A stretch of 64,000 nt of DNA from Bradyrhizobium sp. 149 (GTDB taxonomy: Bacteria; Pseudomonadota; Alphaproteobacteria; Rhizobiales; Xanthobacteraceae). The translations under genes were made by a program, and so were the position numbers. Shown here one piece after another: positions 7,723-17,323 of this stretch (the stretch's first letter is position 1; each line of letters begins with the position of its first letter). The notes under the pieces were generated by a model. That model saw only the letters and a list, made by a program, of their open reading frames with translations, was not told where the DNA came from and made no database searches. The stretch is from NCBI RefSeq assembly GCF_023073915.1, contig NZ_JADPKK010000022.1, forward strand, positions 992,001-1,056,000, in the 5' to 3' direction.

Positions 7723-8966
7723 GCGAACAAATCCCGCGCCTTCAACAGCGCCTGTGCCAGATGATCGACTTCTTCCCGCGTATTATACATGCCGAACGAC
7801 GCCCGGCATGTGGCTGTGACGTTGAACCGCTCTAAAAGCGGCATCACGCAATGGGTGCCGGCGCGCACGGCGATGCCCTGGCGGTCGATTACGGTGGCGA
7901 CGTCATGGGCGTGCGCGCCCTTGAGCTCGAACGAGATCACCGGGCCCTTGCCCCGCGCCGTTCCGATCAGCCGCAGCGAGTTGATCTCGCGCAGCTTGTC
8001 CTGGGCGTAGGTGACGAGATCGTGCTCGTGCGCGGCGATACGCTCCTTGCCAATGGAATTGACGTAATCGATGGCGGCGCCAAGTCCGACGGCCTCCACG
8101 ATCGCCGGCGTGCCCGCCTCGAACTTGTGCGGGGGATCGCCATAGGTGACGACGTCGCGCGAGACCTCGCGGATCATCTCGCCGCCGCCGTTGAACGGAC
8201 GCATCGCGACGAGGTGGTCGTACTTGGCCCAGAGCACGCCGATGCCGGTCGGACCGTAGACCTTGTGGCCGGTGAAGACGTAGAAGTCGCAGCCGATGTC
8301 CTGGACGTCGATCGGCAGATGCACGGCGCCCTGGCTGCCGTCGACCAGCACGGGGATGCCGCGGGCGTGAGCGATCTTCACGACCTCCTTGACCGGGACG
8401 ATGGTGCCGAGCGCGTTCGACATCTGCGTGATCGCGACCAGCCTGGTCTTCGGTGTCAGCAGCTTTTCGAACTCATCGATGAGGAAATTGCCCTCGTCGT
8501 CGACCGGCGCCCATTTGATCACCGCGCCATGGCGTTCCCTGAGGAAATGCCAGGGCACGATGTTGGAGTGGTGCTCCATGATCGAGATGACGATCTCGTC
8601 GCCTTCTTTTATGTTCGGCGCGCCCCAGGACGAGGCGACCAAATTGATCGCCTCGGTCGCATTGCGGGTGAAGATCACTTCCTCAGGTCTCGGCGCGTTG
8701 ATGAACTGCGCCACCTTGATGCGGCCGCCCTCATAGGCTTCGGTCGCGGCATTGGCGAGGTAGTGCAGGCCGCGATGCACGTTGGCGTATTCGGAGGTGT
8801 AGGCCTGCGTCATGCGGTCGAGCACGACGCTCGGCTTTTGCGCCGAGGCGGCGTTGTCGAGATAGACCAGCGGCTTGCCGTAGATCTGCATGGCGAGCGC
8901 CGGAAAATCCTGGCGCACGCGCGCGACGTCGTAAGAGCCGTTCTTGACTGCCGGATGCGTGCTCAT
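7719..8966 (-). CDS. sufS: Cysteine desulfurase SufS (group II)
   Basis: 415 residues. PLP enzyme that removes sulfur from cysteine for Fe-S cluster assembly. The PLP lysine is Lys235 (FTGHKVYGPTG) and the persulfide cysteine is Cys373 in RAGTHCVMP, the short-loop arrangement of group II enzymes. Group II desulfurases normally need a SufE or SufU acceptor, and none is encoded in this operon. Start and stop codons overlap those of sufD and sufT, so the three are co-translated. Confidence 0.96.
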   Translation of the reverse strand: MSTHPAVKNGSYDVARVRQDFPALAMQIYGKPLVYLDNAASAQKPSVVLDRMTQAYTSEYANVHRGLHYLANAATEAYEGGRIKVAQFINAPRPEEVIFTRNATEAINLVASSWGAPNIKEGDEIVISIMEHHSNIVPWHFLRERHGAVIKWAPVDDEGNFLIDEFEKLLTPKTRLVAITQMSNALGTIVPVKEVVKIAHARGIPVLVDGSQGAVHLPIDVQDIGCDFYVFTGHKVYGPTGIGVLWAKYDHLVAMRPFNGGGEMIREVSRDVVTYGDPPHKFEAGTPAIVEAVGLGAAIDYVNSIGKERIAAHEHDLVTYAQDKLREINSLRLIGTARGKGPVISFELKGAHAHDVATVIDRQGIAVRAGTHCVMPLLERFNVTATCRASFGMYNTREEVDHLAQALLKARDLFA

Positions 8967-10267
8967 TGGCGCCGCTCCAGCCAGCGCTCGGCAATGCCGA
9001 TCACATGCTCGCGCAGATCATCATCGGCGATCTGCTCGATCGCCTCGCCGACGAAAGCCTGGATCAGCAGCGCCTGGGCCTGCTTCTCCGGCAGGCCGCG
9101 CGCCTTCAGATAGAACAACAGACTGTCGTCGAGCGCGCCGGCGGTGGCGCCGTGACCGCAGGAAACGTCGTCGGCGAAGATCTCGAGCTCGGGCTTGTTG
9201 TCGGCTTCGGCTTCGTCCGAGAGCAGCAGCGCGCGAATCATCATCTTGCCGTCGGTCTTCTGCGCATCCGGACGGACGATGATGCGGCCCTGGAACACCG
9301 AATGGGCGCGGTCGTCGATCACGGCGCGGAAAACCTCGCGGCTGACGCAGTTCGGCACGGCGTGGTCGACCACCAGCGTGGTGTCGCCATGCTCGGTCTT
9401 CTGCAACAGGTTGACACCGTTGACCGAGAGTTCGCTGCCCTCGCCCGCCAGCGTGATGAAGCCCTGGAGGCGGCTGACCGCAGCACCGGTGGTCATGTTG
9501 AAGAAATTGAGCTTTGTGTTCGCGCCGACCGTGACGAATTGCGAGGTGATGTTCACCGCATCCGGTGAATCGTCCATCAGGCGGATATGCGCGACGTCGG
9601 CCTCGTCGCCGACCGAGAGGATGACGGCATCATTGACCTGGTAGGCACTGGCACCGGCCGCGACAAAGCTCTCGATGATGGTGGCACGCGCGCCCTTCCC
9701 GATAGCGACCTGCGAGCGGGTGAAAGCCGACGCGGAAGCAGCAGTCGCGATGTGGATGATCTGGATCGGTGCGGACAGCTGCGCGCCGTCGGCGATATCA
9801 AGCACGACACCGTCGGTCGCCATCGCCGCGTTCAGCGCGATCACCGCATCGGTGGCCGCGGTCTTCAGCAGCCCGGCATCCTTCTCCAGCGTCTCCCGCA
9901 GGGTCCTGAATCCCGCCTCGGAGGCGAGCGCCTTGACGTCGGAGAGATCGGCGGCGAACACACCGTCGACCAGCACCAGCTTGCGGGCGCCGGCGATCGC
10001 ATGCGCTTTCACCGCGTCCGCGGCGCGCTTCAACGCGGCAGCATCGGGCGCAGCCGCGAGCGGCAGCACCTCGCCGACCAGCGCACGCAGATCGGTGTAT
10101 TTCCATTCTTCGATCCGGCGGTGCGGCAGGCCGAGACGCTCATAAGTCTCGAACGCCTCGCGGCGCGCCGCGATCACAGAAGGCGAACCCGGCAGGCGGC
10201 CTTCGGCGCTGGCGAACAGATCGCTCACCGCGCGGCCGTTTCCGGTCTTTGCCACAGCAACGTTCAT
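8963..10267 (-). CDS. sufD: Fe-S cluster scaffold subunit SufD
   Basis: 434 residues. SufD pairs with SufB and a SufC dimer to form the SufBC2D scaffold on which clusters are built. The C-terminal beta-helix carries the family hallmarks RIIVRPDAQKTDGKMMIRAL, DDVSCGHGATAGALD with the conserved Cys/His pair at the SufB-SufD interface, and FYLKARGLPEKQAQALLIQAF. The N-terminal 170 residues are helical and Ala-rich. It overlaps sufS by four bases and lies 11 bases after sufC. Confidence 0.95.
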   Translation of the reverse strand: MNVAVAKTGNGRAVSDLFASAEGRLPGSPSVIAARREAFETYERLGLPHRRIEEWKYTDLRALVGEVLPLAAAPDAAALKRAADAVKAHAIAGARKLVLVDGVFAADLSDVKALASEAGFRTLRETLEKDAGLLKTAATDAVIALNAAMATDGVVLDIADGAQLSAPIQIIHIATAASASAFTRSQVAIGKGARATIIESFVAAGASAYQVNDAVILSVGDEADVAHIRLMDDSPDAVNITSQFVTVGANTKLNFFNMTTGAAVSRLQGFITLAGEGSELSVNGVNLLQKTEHGDTTLVVDHAVPNCVSREVFRAVIDDRAHSVFQGRIIVRPDAQKTDGKMMIRALLLSDEAEADNKPELEIFADDVSCGHGATAGALDDSLLFYLKARGLPEKQAQALLIQAFVGEAIEQIADDDLREHVIGIAERWLERRQ

Positions 10268-10278
10268 CGCAAAATTCC

Positions 10279-11031
10279 TTACGCAGCGTCCTCGAACTGG
10301 GCGTAGCCGGACGCTTCCAGCTCCAGCGCCAGTTCCTTGCCGCCGCTCTTCACGACACGGCCCTTCGACATCACGTGCACGATGTCGGGCACGATGTAGT
10401 TGAGCAGCCGCTGATAGTGGGTGATGACGACCATCGCGCGCTTAGGCGAATGCAGCGCGTTGACGCCGTCGGCCGCGATGCGCAGCGCATCGATGTCGAG
10501 GCCGGAATCCATCTCGTCGAGGATGCACAGGCTCGGCTCGAACAGCGCCATCTGCAGCACCTCGTTGCGCTTCTTCTCGCCGCCGGAGAAGCCGACATTG
10601 ACGCCGCGCTTGAGCATGTCCTGCGGGATGTTCAGCGACTTCGAGACCTCGCGAACCTTCTTCAAAAAGTCAGGCGTCGAATATTCGCTCTCGCCGCGCG
10701 CCTTGCGCTGCGCATTCAGCGCGGTGCGCAGGAAATTCATAGTGGAGACGCCGGGAATCTCGACCGGATACTGGAACGCCAGGAACACGCCCTTGGCGGC
10801 GCGCTCGTTGGGGGCCATCTCGAGCAGGTCCTCGCCCCTAAACAGGATCTGGCCGTCGGTGACCTCGTAGCCCGGCTTGCCGGCGATGACGTGGGACAGC
10901 GTCGACTTGCCGGAGCCGTTCGGCCCCATGATGGCGTGGATCTCGCCTTCGTTCACGGTCAGCGTCAGCCCGTGGAGGATCTCACGCTCCTCGACACGAA
11001 CCTTCAGGTCTTTCACTTCGAGCAAAGCCAT
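10279..11031 (-). CDS. sufC: Fe-S assembly ATPase SufC
   Basis: 250 residues. ABC-type ATPase that drives conformational change of the SufB-SufD heterodimer in the cytosol. Walker A is GPNGSGKST (36-44), the Q-loop lies in LAFQYPVEIPG, the signature is FSGGEKKR (about 150) and Walker B is CILDEMDSGLD. The start chosen is the ATG at 11031 (MALLEVKDLKV), which matches the family start; an open frame continues upstream through the sufB-sufC spacer but lacks any family similarity. Confidence 0.95.
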   Translation of the reverse strand: MALLEVKDLKVRVEEREILHGLTLTVNEGEIHAIMGPNGSGKSTLSHVIAGKPGYEVTDGQILFRGEDLLEMAPNERAAKGVFLAFQYPVEIPGVSTMNFLRTALNAQRKARGESEYSTPDFLKKVREVSKSLNIPQDMLKRGVNVGFSGGEKKRNEVLQMALFEPSLCILDEMDSGLDIDALRIAADGVNALHSPKRAMVVITHYQRLLNYIVPDIVHVMSKGRVVKSGGKELALELEASGYAQFEDAA

Positions 11032-11093
11032 CTTGGTGTCCAGTTTATTCAAATGATGCATGGGGCGCGCGATGCGCGCCGCGAGGGTCGGCG

Positions 11094-12590
<1,497 letters not shown>

Positions 12591-12676
12591 TCTATCCTCC
12601 GCTCGCGGTTTCAAGGACCGCGGTGGATCATCAAATTCGGACGACTATTACGATGTTTCGGGGCGAGACGCACGCG

Positions 12677-12692
12677 CTTAGAACCGTTCAAG
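12677..12692 (-). promoter_or_regulatory. ICE-like (Irr box) candidate upstream of sufB
   Basis: The minus strand reads CTTGAACGGTTCTAAG, two TTAGAA-like half sites in inverted orientation with three bases between. It resembles the iron control element TTTAGAA-N3-TTCTAAA bound by Irr in Bradyrhizobium and other Rhizobiales (established knowledge). It lies 87 bases before the sufB start, the right place to tie transcription of the SUF genes to haem and iron status. Two to three positions deviate from consensus. Confidence 0.5.
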
Positions 12693-12706
12693 CCGTGTTT
12701 CATCGC

Positions 12707-13846
12707 TTATCCCTTAAGTAGGGTATTACCGAGCTTTCGCCAAGCCTCTAACGCCCTATTGATGTCATCCGGCTCCGTGGACCAGCCCAGACTGAGGCGC
12801 ACCGCTCCTTGGGCGACGGTGGGATCATACCCCATCGCCGACAATACGTGGGACGGCTGCACTTTTCCTGAGGAACAGGCGGAGCCTGAGGACACAGCGA
12901 CTCCCTCAAGGTCGAAGCCGATCACCGCGGTCTCGGCCTTAAAGCCGGGAGCCGTGAAAAGAACGGTATTGGGCAAACGCTTGACGTCGTCTGAGAAGAC
13001 CATGGCGCCGGCAACGGCGCGAATGCCATTTTCCAAGTGATCTCTGAGAGTTGCCATACGCTCCGCATCCTCGGTCAAAGCCTGTACGGCGACCCGCACC
13101 GCTGCCCCGAAACCGGCAATCCCGGCGACATTCTCGGTTCCCGCCCGCCGGTTCAGCTCCTGCCCGCCGCCCCGCAGCACCGGCTCAAGTCCGGCCACGC
13201 CCTCGGCCACGACCAGCGCGCCGATTCCCTTGGGGCCGCCGATCTTGTGCGCAGAAAAGGTCGCAAGGTCTGCGCCCATAGTCTTGATTTCAAACGGGAT
13301 CTTTCCGAGCGCCTGGACTGCATCGACGTGCAGGAGGCCACCGGCCCCGTGAACGATTCCCGCAGCCTCGGCGACCGGCTGCAGCGCGCCCGTCTCATTG
13401 TTGGCCGCCATGATGGAGACCAGCGCCGGCGGGCCGTCGCTGAGCAGCGCCTTGACATGGTCGAGATCGATCACGCCGGAGCGCGTGACCCGGATCTGGC
13501 CGATCTTGTCCGCCGGGAACCGGCCGCCTGCCAGCACCGAAGCATGCTCGATGGCCGAGACCAGAAGCCGCTCGACAGGCCTGCCAGACGGCCCCCGCAG
13601 GCCCGGCGACAGCGCCAGCGCATTGGCCTCGGTTCCGGAGGAGGTGAAGACGACGTTCCGCGGCAGCGCGCCGACGGACGTCGCAAGCGTCGCCCGTGCG
13701 TCCTCGACAAGCCGTCGCGCCTCGCGCCCCTCGGCATGGATCGAGGACGGATTGCCGATCAGCTCATAGGCTCTGAGCATTGCGCTTCGCGCCTCGGCGC
13801 GGAGCGGCGTGGTCGCATTCCAGTCGAGATAAACACGCATCGGCAT
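12707..13846 (-). CDS. Cysteine desulfurase, IscS/NifS-like (group I)
   Basis: 379 residues. PLP-dependent desulfurase. PLP lysine Lys201 (FSAHKIGGPKG) and persulfide Cys324 in SSGSACSSGK on the long mobile loop of group I enzymes, which can pass sulfur directly to acceptors. It is the first gene of the suf cluster, so the locus encodes two desulfurases of different groups. Start codons possible at 13846 (ATG) and 13840 (ATG); MRVYLDWNATTPL matches the family start. Confidence 0.93.
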   Translation of the reverse strand: MPMRVYLDWNATTPLRAEARSAMLRAYELIGNPSSIHAEGREARRLVEDARATLATSVGALPRNVVFTSSGTEANALALSPGLRGPSGRPVERLLVSAIEHASVLAGGRFPADKIGQIRVTRSGVIDLDHVKALLSDGPPALVSIMAANNETGALQPVAEAAGIVHGAGGLLHVDAVQALGKIPFEIKTMGADLATFSAHKIGGPKGIGALVVAEGVAGLEPVLRGGGQELNRRAGTENVAGIAGFGAAVRVAVQALTEDAERMATLRDHLENGIRAVAGAMVFSDDVKRLPNTVLFTAPGFKAETAVIGFDLEGVAVSSGSACSSGKVQPSHVLSAMGYDPTVAQGAVRLSLGWSTEPDDINRALEAWRKLGNTLLKG

Positions 13847-14190
13847 AAAGTATTATATTACCTACTGGTGGCTGCTTCGGCTGCGCCGGTACCCGACATG
13901 GGCCCCGCTGGAGCACTTGGCAATCTCGATTCCGGATCCCCATCGCGCGATGACGCGGCCATGACACGCTAACATCTTGAGCTCATTGGGCGATGTTCAA
14001 GATGCTTGCTTTTTGACCCTCGCCTCATGTTAGAACGCGCGCGTCAGTTCACCGCGCGCCGCTCGCGCATCATCCGAGGGCGCCGCTCCACCCTTCCCTT
14101 CGCGGCTTGGTCGGCGCAGCAGCCGACGAAGTCCACGCAATCGGTTGATTGCTGAGGACCGTCTTCAAGGGATCAATCAAGAGATCATGC
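13847..14190. other. Divergent intergenic region, desulfurase gene / serine hydrolase gene
   Basis: 344 bases without a gene. On the minus strand an exact TATAAT (13852-13857) lies five bases before the desulfurase ATG at 13846, close enough that a transcript from it would be leaderless or start at the second ATG, but I see no matching -35 box (CCGAAG at the expected place). A GC-rich inverted segment occurs near 14035-14070. A single TTAGAAC half site at 14031-14037 hints at iron control, but it lacks the second half. Confidence 0.4.
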
Positions 14191-14838
14191 ATGCCTGAAG
14201 TTATTTTCACCGGCCCCGCTGGCCGTCTCGAAGGCCGCTATCATCCGGCCAAGCAGAAGAACGCGCCGATCGCGATGGTCCTGCATCCGCATCCGCAGTT
14301 CCACGGCACGATGAATCATCAGATCATCTACCAGTGCTACTACGCGTTCGCGCATCGCGGCTTCTCGGTGCTGCGGTTCAATTTCCGCGGCGTCGGCCGC
14401 AGCCAGGGTTCGTTCGACCACGGCACCGGCGAATTGTCGGATGCCGCCGCGGCGCTCGACTGGGCGCAGACCATCAATCCGGAAGCGCGCGCCTGCTGGG
14501 TCGCCGGCTTCTCGTTCGGCGCCTGGATCGGCATGCAGCTGCTGATGCGCCGCCCCGAGGTCGAGGGCTTCATCTCGATCGCGCCGCCCGCCAACCTCTA
14601 CGACTTCTCGTTCCTCGCGCCCTGCCCGTCCTCGGGCCTGATCGTGCATGGCGAGAAGGACGCGGTGGTGCCGCCCAAGGACGTCAACACCCTGGTCGAG
14701 AAGCTGAAGACGCAGAAGGGCATCGTGATCGACCAGCAGGTCATCCCCGGCGCCAATCATTTCTTCGACGCCAAGCTCGAGCCGCTGATGGAAACCATCA
14801 CGGCCTATCTCGACATGCGCCTCGCCAACGTGCGCTAA
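14191..14838 (+). CDS. Alpha/beta-hydrolase, serine hydrolase of the dienelactone-hydrolase-like clan
   Basis: 215 residues. The nucleophile elbow GFSFGAW carries the catalytic Ser, with Asp in HGEKDAVVPP and His in GANHFFD completing the triad. HPHPQFHGTMNHQII and RFNFRGVGRSQG are hallmarks of a widespread proteobacterial family of unknown substrate. Start ATG 14191 (MPEVIFTGPAGRLEG) fits the family; an upstream in-frame start at 14149 adds 14 residues without similarity. Cytoplasmic, no signal peptide. Confidence 0.85.
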   Translation: MPEVIFTGPAGRLEGRYHPAKQKNAPIAMVLHPHPQFHGTMNHQIIYQCYYAFAHRGFSVLRFNFRGVGRSQGSFDHGTGELSDAAAALDWAQTINPEARACWVAGFSFGAWIGMQLLMRRPEVEGFISIAPPANLYDFSFLAPCPSSGLIVHGEKDAVVPPKDVNTLVEKLKTQKGIVIDQQVIPGANHFFDAKLEPLMETITAYLDMRLANVR

Positions 14839-14855
14839 GGCACGCGTTATGGTTT

Positions 14856-14904
14856 GAGCATGATCTTATCGGAAAACCGCTTCACACTTTTCCGGATCAT
14901 GCTC
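14856..14904. repeat. Dispersed palindromic repeat, copy 1
   Basis: Arms GAGCATGATC (14856-14865) and GATCATGCTC (14895-14904) flank an inner imperfect hairpin CGGAAAACCG...TTTTCCG. A second copy in inverse orientation lies at 33375-33423. Read in one frame both encode HDLIGKPLHTFPDH, confirming common origin. It fills the gap between two convergent genes, and its last base is part of the stop codon of the SMR gene. Confidence 0.88.
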
Positions 14905-15227
14905 TAAGCCAACTTGAGCGCGACGATTCCCATCAAGACGAGCGCGATGCCCGCAAGCTTCATCGCGCTCAAGGTCTCGCCGAACAGGACGACGCCCATG
15001 ACGAACGTGCCGGCCGCGCCAATGCCGGTCCAGACCGAATAGGCGACGCCGACCTCCAGCACCTTCAGGGCGCGCCCGAGCAGGAAGACGAAGGCTGCGA
15101 GCAGCACAAGCGAGACGAAGCTCCAGCCTGCGCGCGTATAGCCCTCCGCATATTTCATCGAGATCGCCCAGCCGACATCGAGTGCGCCGGCGATCACCAG
15201 CATCAGCCAGGCCATGGATTGCGACAT
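14904..15227 (-). CDS. Small multidrug resistance (SMR) family exporter, SugE/Gdx-like
   Basis: About 107 residues with four membrane helices. It resembles SugE/Gdx, dimeric proton antiporters that export guanidinium or quaternary ammonium ions, in WTGIGAAGTFVMGVVLFGE and LAGIALVLMGIVALKL. The proton-coupling acidic residue in helix 1, Glu in essentially all SMR transporters, is Asp here (VIAGALDVGWAI). The ATG at 15227 or the one at 15215 (MAWLMLVIAG, aligning exactly with the SugE start) could be used. It starts 10 bases after the glutathione transferase stop, so the two form one operon behind a triple operator. Confidence 0.88.
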   Translation of the reverse strand: MSQSMAWLMLVIAGALDVGWAISMKYAEGYTRAGWSFVSLVLLAAFVFLLGRALKVLEVGVAYSVWTGIGAAGTFVMGVVLFGETLSAMKLAGIALVLMGIVALKLA

Positions 15228-15237
15228 CGCCGTGGGC

Positions 15238-15915
15238 TCAGGCCGCAAGCTTGAGCAGATGCGCGTCGTGGCGCACGAGGAAGGCGCGCAGCAATTGCGG
15301 ATAGTCCGCGCCGACCGCAGTGCGGACGCTCGGACGCTTCGCCAGCTCGGCGCGCCAGGCCCGGACCTTCGGCAGATCCTTGAAGATGCCGAGTTCGATC
15401 AATTCATCGAACACGTCGAAATAACGGAAGACCGGGGCAAACACCGCATCGACCAGACTGAACGCATCGCCGGCGAAGAACGGGCCTGCGCTCAGCGCGC
15501 CCTCGATACGCGCGAACTTCGCCACGAGCGCCTGGCGCTTGCCTTCGAATGTTGCGGGATCGGTCGTGGTCTCCAGGCCCCAGAGATCGCCCAGGATCGC
15601 CGAGCCGAACTCCATCCAGGCGCGGTGCCCTGCGCGCGCCAGCGCGTCGGCTGGATGCAATCTGGCGCCGCCTTGCGTCTCCTCGATGTACTCGCAAATC
15701 ACGTTGCTCTCGAACAGCGCGACCTCGCCCTTGTCGGTCGTCACGACCAGCACCGGCACCTTGCCGAGCGGGGACAGTTTGAGAAACCAGTCGGGCTTGT
15801 TGGCGAGATCGATGTCGACCCGCTCGAACGGGACGCCCTTCTCCTTGAGCGCGATCACCGCGCGCTGCACGTATGGACAAAGCGTATGGCTGATCAGTTT
15901 GAGCGTGGCGGTCAT
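15238..15915 (-). CDS. Glutathione S-transferase family protein
   Basis: 225 residues. N-terminal thioredoxin-fold domain (1-80) with LISHTLCPYVQRAVIAL, a CPYxQ motif of omega/beta-like GSTs in which Cys forms the mixed disulfide, the cis-Pro loop GKVPVL and the glutathione-binding FESNVICEYIEE. All-helical C-terminal domain (about 90-215). It probably performs thiol transfer or dehalogenation-type chemistry on electrophiles. The start is the ATG at 15915 (MTATLKLISHT). The open frame continues upstream, but that DNA is operator repeats. First gene of an operon with an SMR exporter. Confidence 0.9.
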   Translation of the reverse strand: MTATLKLISHTLCPYVQRAVIALKEKGVPFERVDIDLANKPDWFLKLSPLGKVPVLVVTTDKGEVALFESNVICEYIEETQGGARLHPADALARAGHRAWMEFGSAILGDLWGLETTTDPATFEGKRQALVAKFARIEGALSAGPFFAGDAFSLVDAVFAPVFRYFDVFDELIELGIFKDLPKVRAWRAELAKRPSVRTAVGADYPQLLRAFLVRHDAHLLKLAA

Positions 15916-15934
15916 GGCAACGATCCCGGCGGTT

Positions 15935-15997
15935 GGATGCAACTGCATCCAAGATAAATGCAAATGCATGCACCCGTCAAGGTCCATGCATTTGCAT
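15935..15997 (-). promoter_or_regulatory. Triple palindromic operator ATGCA-NN-TGCAT
   Basis: Three perfect copies of the palindrome ATGCA-N2-TGCAT lie in 62 bases just upstream of the GST start: GGATGCAACTGCATCC at 15935-15950 (arms extended to 7 bp), ATGCAAATGCAT at 15958-15969 and ATGCATTTGCAT at 15986-15997. Centres are 21 and 28 bases apart. Multiple phased sites suggest cooperative binding by a dimeric repressor (MarR, TetR or HxlR type). No regulator gene is adjacent, so it must be encoded elsewhere. Confidence 0.75.
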
Positions 15998-16055
15998 TAT
16001 CCCGCGCTGATCTCGGGCTCGCTGATCTCAGGCTTGTTGATCCCAGGCTTGGAGA

Positions 16056-17159
16056 TCAAGGCCGCGCCATCACCCCACCCGTCATCGGCATCGGCACGCC
16101 CGTGGTAGCCGGATAGGACAGCGGCAGGCCCTTCAGGCCACGGGCGGCGAGGAAGCCGAAGGCCTGCGCCTCGATGGCGTCGGAGGCCCAGCCGACCGTT
16201 TCGGCGGCCTCGACAGTCGCGGACCCCACACGCTCACGCAGCATCTGGAGCATGGTCCGGTTGCGGGCGCCGCCGCCGCAGACAATCCAGCTCCGGGGCC
16301 TGCGTGGCAGCAGCGGAATGATGCGGGCGATCGCCGCTGCGGTGAAGGCGGTGAGCGTCGCGGCGCCGTCCGCCGGCGGCACATCGCCAAGCTTCAGCGC
16401 GGCAAAATCGTTGCGGTCGAGCGATTTCGGCGGCGGGCTTGCGAAGAACGGCAGCTCCAGCGCCTGCGCGATCCAGGCTTCGTCCGCCTTGCCGAGCGCA
16501 GCGAGCTTTCCGTCCGCGTCGAACGCCTGGTTCATGGTGCGGTACATGAAATCGTCGAGCAGCGCGTTACCGGGCCCAGTGTCGCAGGCAATCAGCGTGT
16601 CATTGCCGTCGATATAGGTGATGTTGGAGACGCCGCCGATGTTGACGACAACGATCGGCCCTTCGCGCTCCAGCGACTGGACGAGCGCCCGATGGTAGAC
16701 CGGCACGAACGGCGCGCCCTGCCCGCCGGCCTCGACGTCAGCCGCGCGGAAATCATGCATCACGGGGATATGGATCGCCCTGGCCAGCGCCGGCGCGTCG
16801 CCGATCTGCACCGTCAGTCGCTTCTCGGGGCGGTGCAGCACGGTCTGGCCGTGGAAGCCGACGATGTCGATATCCTCCGGCTTCATTCGGTTCTGGGCGA
16901 GGAAGGCGGCCACCGCCTCGGCATGCGCCTGGGTCACGGCGCGCTCGGCCTCGGCCAGAACGCCCGGCCGGGCATCGCGTTGCGGCAGGTGCACGGCCTC
17001 GCTCAGCGCCTGGCGCAGCAAATTGCGCTCCGCCGGGCTATAGGGCCGGTAGCCGGACGGCCCGAACGCCTTCACCTGCTTTCCGTCGGTTTCGATCAGC
17101 GCGACATCCACCCCGTCCAGCGAGGTGCCGCTCATCAAACCGAGTGCCGTCAACATCAT
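16056..17159 (-). CDS. anmK: Anhydro-N-acetylmuramic acid kinase
   Basis: 367 residues, the usual length. AnmK hydrolyses the 1,6-anhydro ring of recycled anhydro-MurNAc and phosphorylates it to MurNAc-6-phosphate. Seen: phosphate-binding LMSGTSLDGVD at the N-terminus, VGFHGQTVLHRP, VVNIGGVSNITY, CDTGPGNALLDDF and the second nucleotide loop CGGGARN. Divergent from tyrS, an arrangement common in alphaproteobacteria. A murQ partner is not in the window. Confidence 0.95.
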   Translation of the reverse strand: MMLTALGLMSGTSLDGVDVALIETDGKQVKAFGPSGYRPYSPAERNLLRQALSEAVHLPQRDARPGVLAEAERAVTQAHAEAVAAFLAQNRMKPEDIDIVGFHGQTVLHRPEKRLTVQIGDAPALARAIHIPVMHDFRAADVEAGGQGAPFVPVYHRALVQSLEREGPIVVVNIGGVSNITYIDGNDTLIACDTGPGNALLDDFMYRTMNQAFDADGKLAALGKADEAWIAQALELPFFASPPPKSLDRNDFAALKLGDVPPADGAATLTAFTAAAIARIIPLLPRRPRSWIVCGGGARNRTMLQMLRERVGSATVEAAETVGWASDAIEAQAFGFLAARGLKGLPLSYPATTGVPMPMTGGVMARP

Positions 17160-17198
17160 GGATCAGCGTCCTCAAGAGCCCCCTCCGGCATGCCGATC

Positions 17199-17225
17199 TT
17201 GTGCCAGAGGGACACATCTTATAAT
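17199..17225 (+). promoter_or_regulatory. Candidate tyrS promoter
   Basis: An exact TATAAT at 17220-17225 with TTGTGC at 17199-17204 and a short 15-base spacer. It would give a leader of about 90 bases before the tyrS ATG at 17324. The -10 box is perfect but the spacer is shorter than ideal. Confidence 0.35.
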
Positions 17226-17323
17226 GCCACAGGCCAAAGTGGCGGGCAGCAATCGAGTTCCCACGGAAGACCTTTAAATTGCGCCCAAAACAGTAAACCA
17301 AGAATTGTCAGGCACGCCGACAA

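Noticed and set aside
15916..15987. N-terminal extension of the glutathione transferase (MDLDGCMHLHLSW...)
   Set aside because: The codons are simply the ATGCA operator repeats read in frame; GST similarity starts at the ATG at 15915.
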